From assembly GCA_038326995.1 (NCBI GenBank), contig JBBQKP010000209.1:1-5977 (forward strand): a stretch of DNA of 5,977 bases. Direction: 5' to 3'. Below the pieces are notes generated by a model that was given only the letters and a program-made list of their open reading frames with translations, did not search any database and was not told where the DNA came from. Source of the stretch: JBBQKP01 sp038326995 (GTDB taxonomy: Bacteria > Planctomycetota > Phycisphaerae > Tepidisphaerales > Tepidisphaeraceae). Shown here in pieces: positions 5,849 through 5,977 of this stretch (its first letter is position 1; every line of letters starts with the position of its first letter). The translations under genes and the position numbers were made by a program.

Positions 5849-5854
5849 TATACT
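5849..5854 (+). promoter_or_regulatory. -10 box of the membrane-protein gene
   Basis: TATACT differs from the TATAAT consensus at one position. No recognisable -35 lies 16-18 bp upstream. The ATG begins 10 nt after the box, so transcription would start at or within about 3 nt of the start codon. Confidence 0.45.
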
Positions 5855-5863
5855 GCCTAGCTC

Positions 5864-5977
5864 ATGTCTGAAACCAAAGCCAACCTTATTTTTCTTATCG
5901 CGCTGCTCGTACTCGTCACGCCGGGCGTGACGATTCTTTTTATCAAACGGCTCAACACGCCGGGCAGACTCATGATG
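5864..5977 (+). CDS. Small membrane-anchored protein, N-terminal part (3' end outside window)
   Basis: The 38 visible codons open with a short polar stretch (MSETKAN), then an uninterrupted hydrophobic segment at residues 8-27 (LIFLIALLVLVTPGVTILFI), followed by the positive pair KR. This is a single transmembrane anchor or uncleaved signal, and the positive charge after the helix favours a cytoplasmic C-terminus. The N-terminus resembles small conserved planctomycete membrane proteins of unknown function; that likeness is from memory and untested. ATG at 5864 is the first start after the -10 box; no Shine-Dalgarno sequence lies in front. It is the only clear plus-strand gene in the window. 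Confidence 0.75.
   Translation, partial: MSETKANLIFLIALLVLVTPGVTILFIKRLNTPGRLMM

Larger units (their letters stand above)
4939..5863. other. Long stretch without a confident gene
   Basis: This 0.9 kb sits between the small minus-strand ORFs and the plus-strand membrane gene, so it must hold divergent upstream regions. Base composition varies: 4980-5300 is relatively AT-rich, 5370-5470 is strongly pyrimidine-rich on the plus strand, and 5620-5850 is GC-rich and full of hairpins. A 30-residue minus-strand ORF at 5466-5558 (MEHERLKHLADTNREIKV...) has gene-like composition but no ribosome-binding site, so it is not called. No tRNA T-loop or other RNA-gene signature was found. Confidence 0.5.

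Overview
The window looks like chromosomal DNA of a GC-rich bacterium, most likely a planctomycete. That assignment is an inference. It rests on a DUF1800-type gene (in planctomycetes usually part of a DUF1800/DUF1501 pair), long repeat-bearing intergenic gaps, weak or absent Shine-Dalgarno sequences, and a rightmost gene whose N-terminus resembles small membrane proteins I associate with that phylum. No rRNA, tRNA, CRISPR array or recognisable transposase was seen on either strand.

Layout, left to right. (1) 1-590, minus strand: the first 196 codons of a DUF1800 protein that runs off the left edge. (2) 591-1139: a gene-free gap with a possible promoter for the DUF1800 gene and a composite intergenic repeat (858-960). 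(3) 1140-4131, minus strand: a compact three-gene operon, transcribed methyltransferase, then polysaccharide deacetylase, then GNAT acetyltransferase. Both junctions are 4-nt ATGA overlaps. (4) 4132-4417: a short gap with a second copy of the same repeat (4181-4248). (5) 4418-4938, minus strand: two small unrecognised ORFs joined by a TGATG stop/start overlap. (6) 4939-5863: about 0.9 kb with no confident gene. It holds a stop-interrupted ORF remnant, several dyads, a terminator-like hairpin and a run of hairpins just before the last gene. (7) 5864-5977, plus strand: the start of a small membrane-anchored protein that leaves the right edge, preceded by a -10 box so close that the mRNA may be nearly leaderless.

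The operon is the functional core. A zinc-ribbon SAM methyltransferase, a NodB-type deacetylase and a GNAT acetyltransferase together form a set of tailoring enzymes with no glycosyltransferase or polymerase beside them. The simplest reading is that they modify a surface glycan: removal of an N-acetyl group, re-acylation of the freed amine and methylation. The substrate cannot be read from sequence. The most unusual structural observation is that two diverged copies of one intergenic repeat, gap-free over their first ~50 bp, flank this operon in the same orientation.
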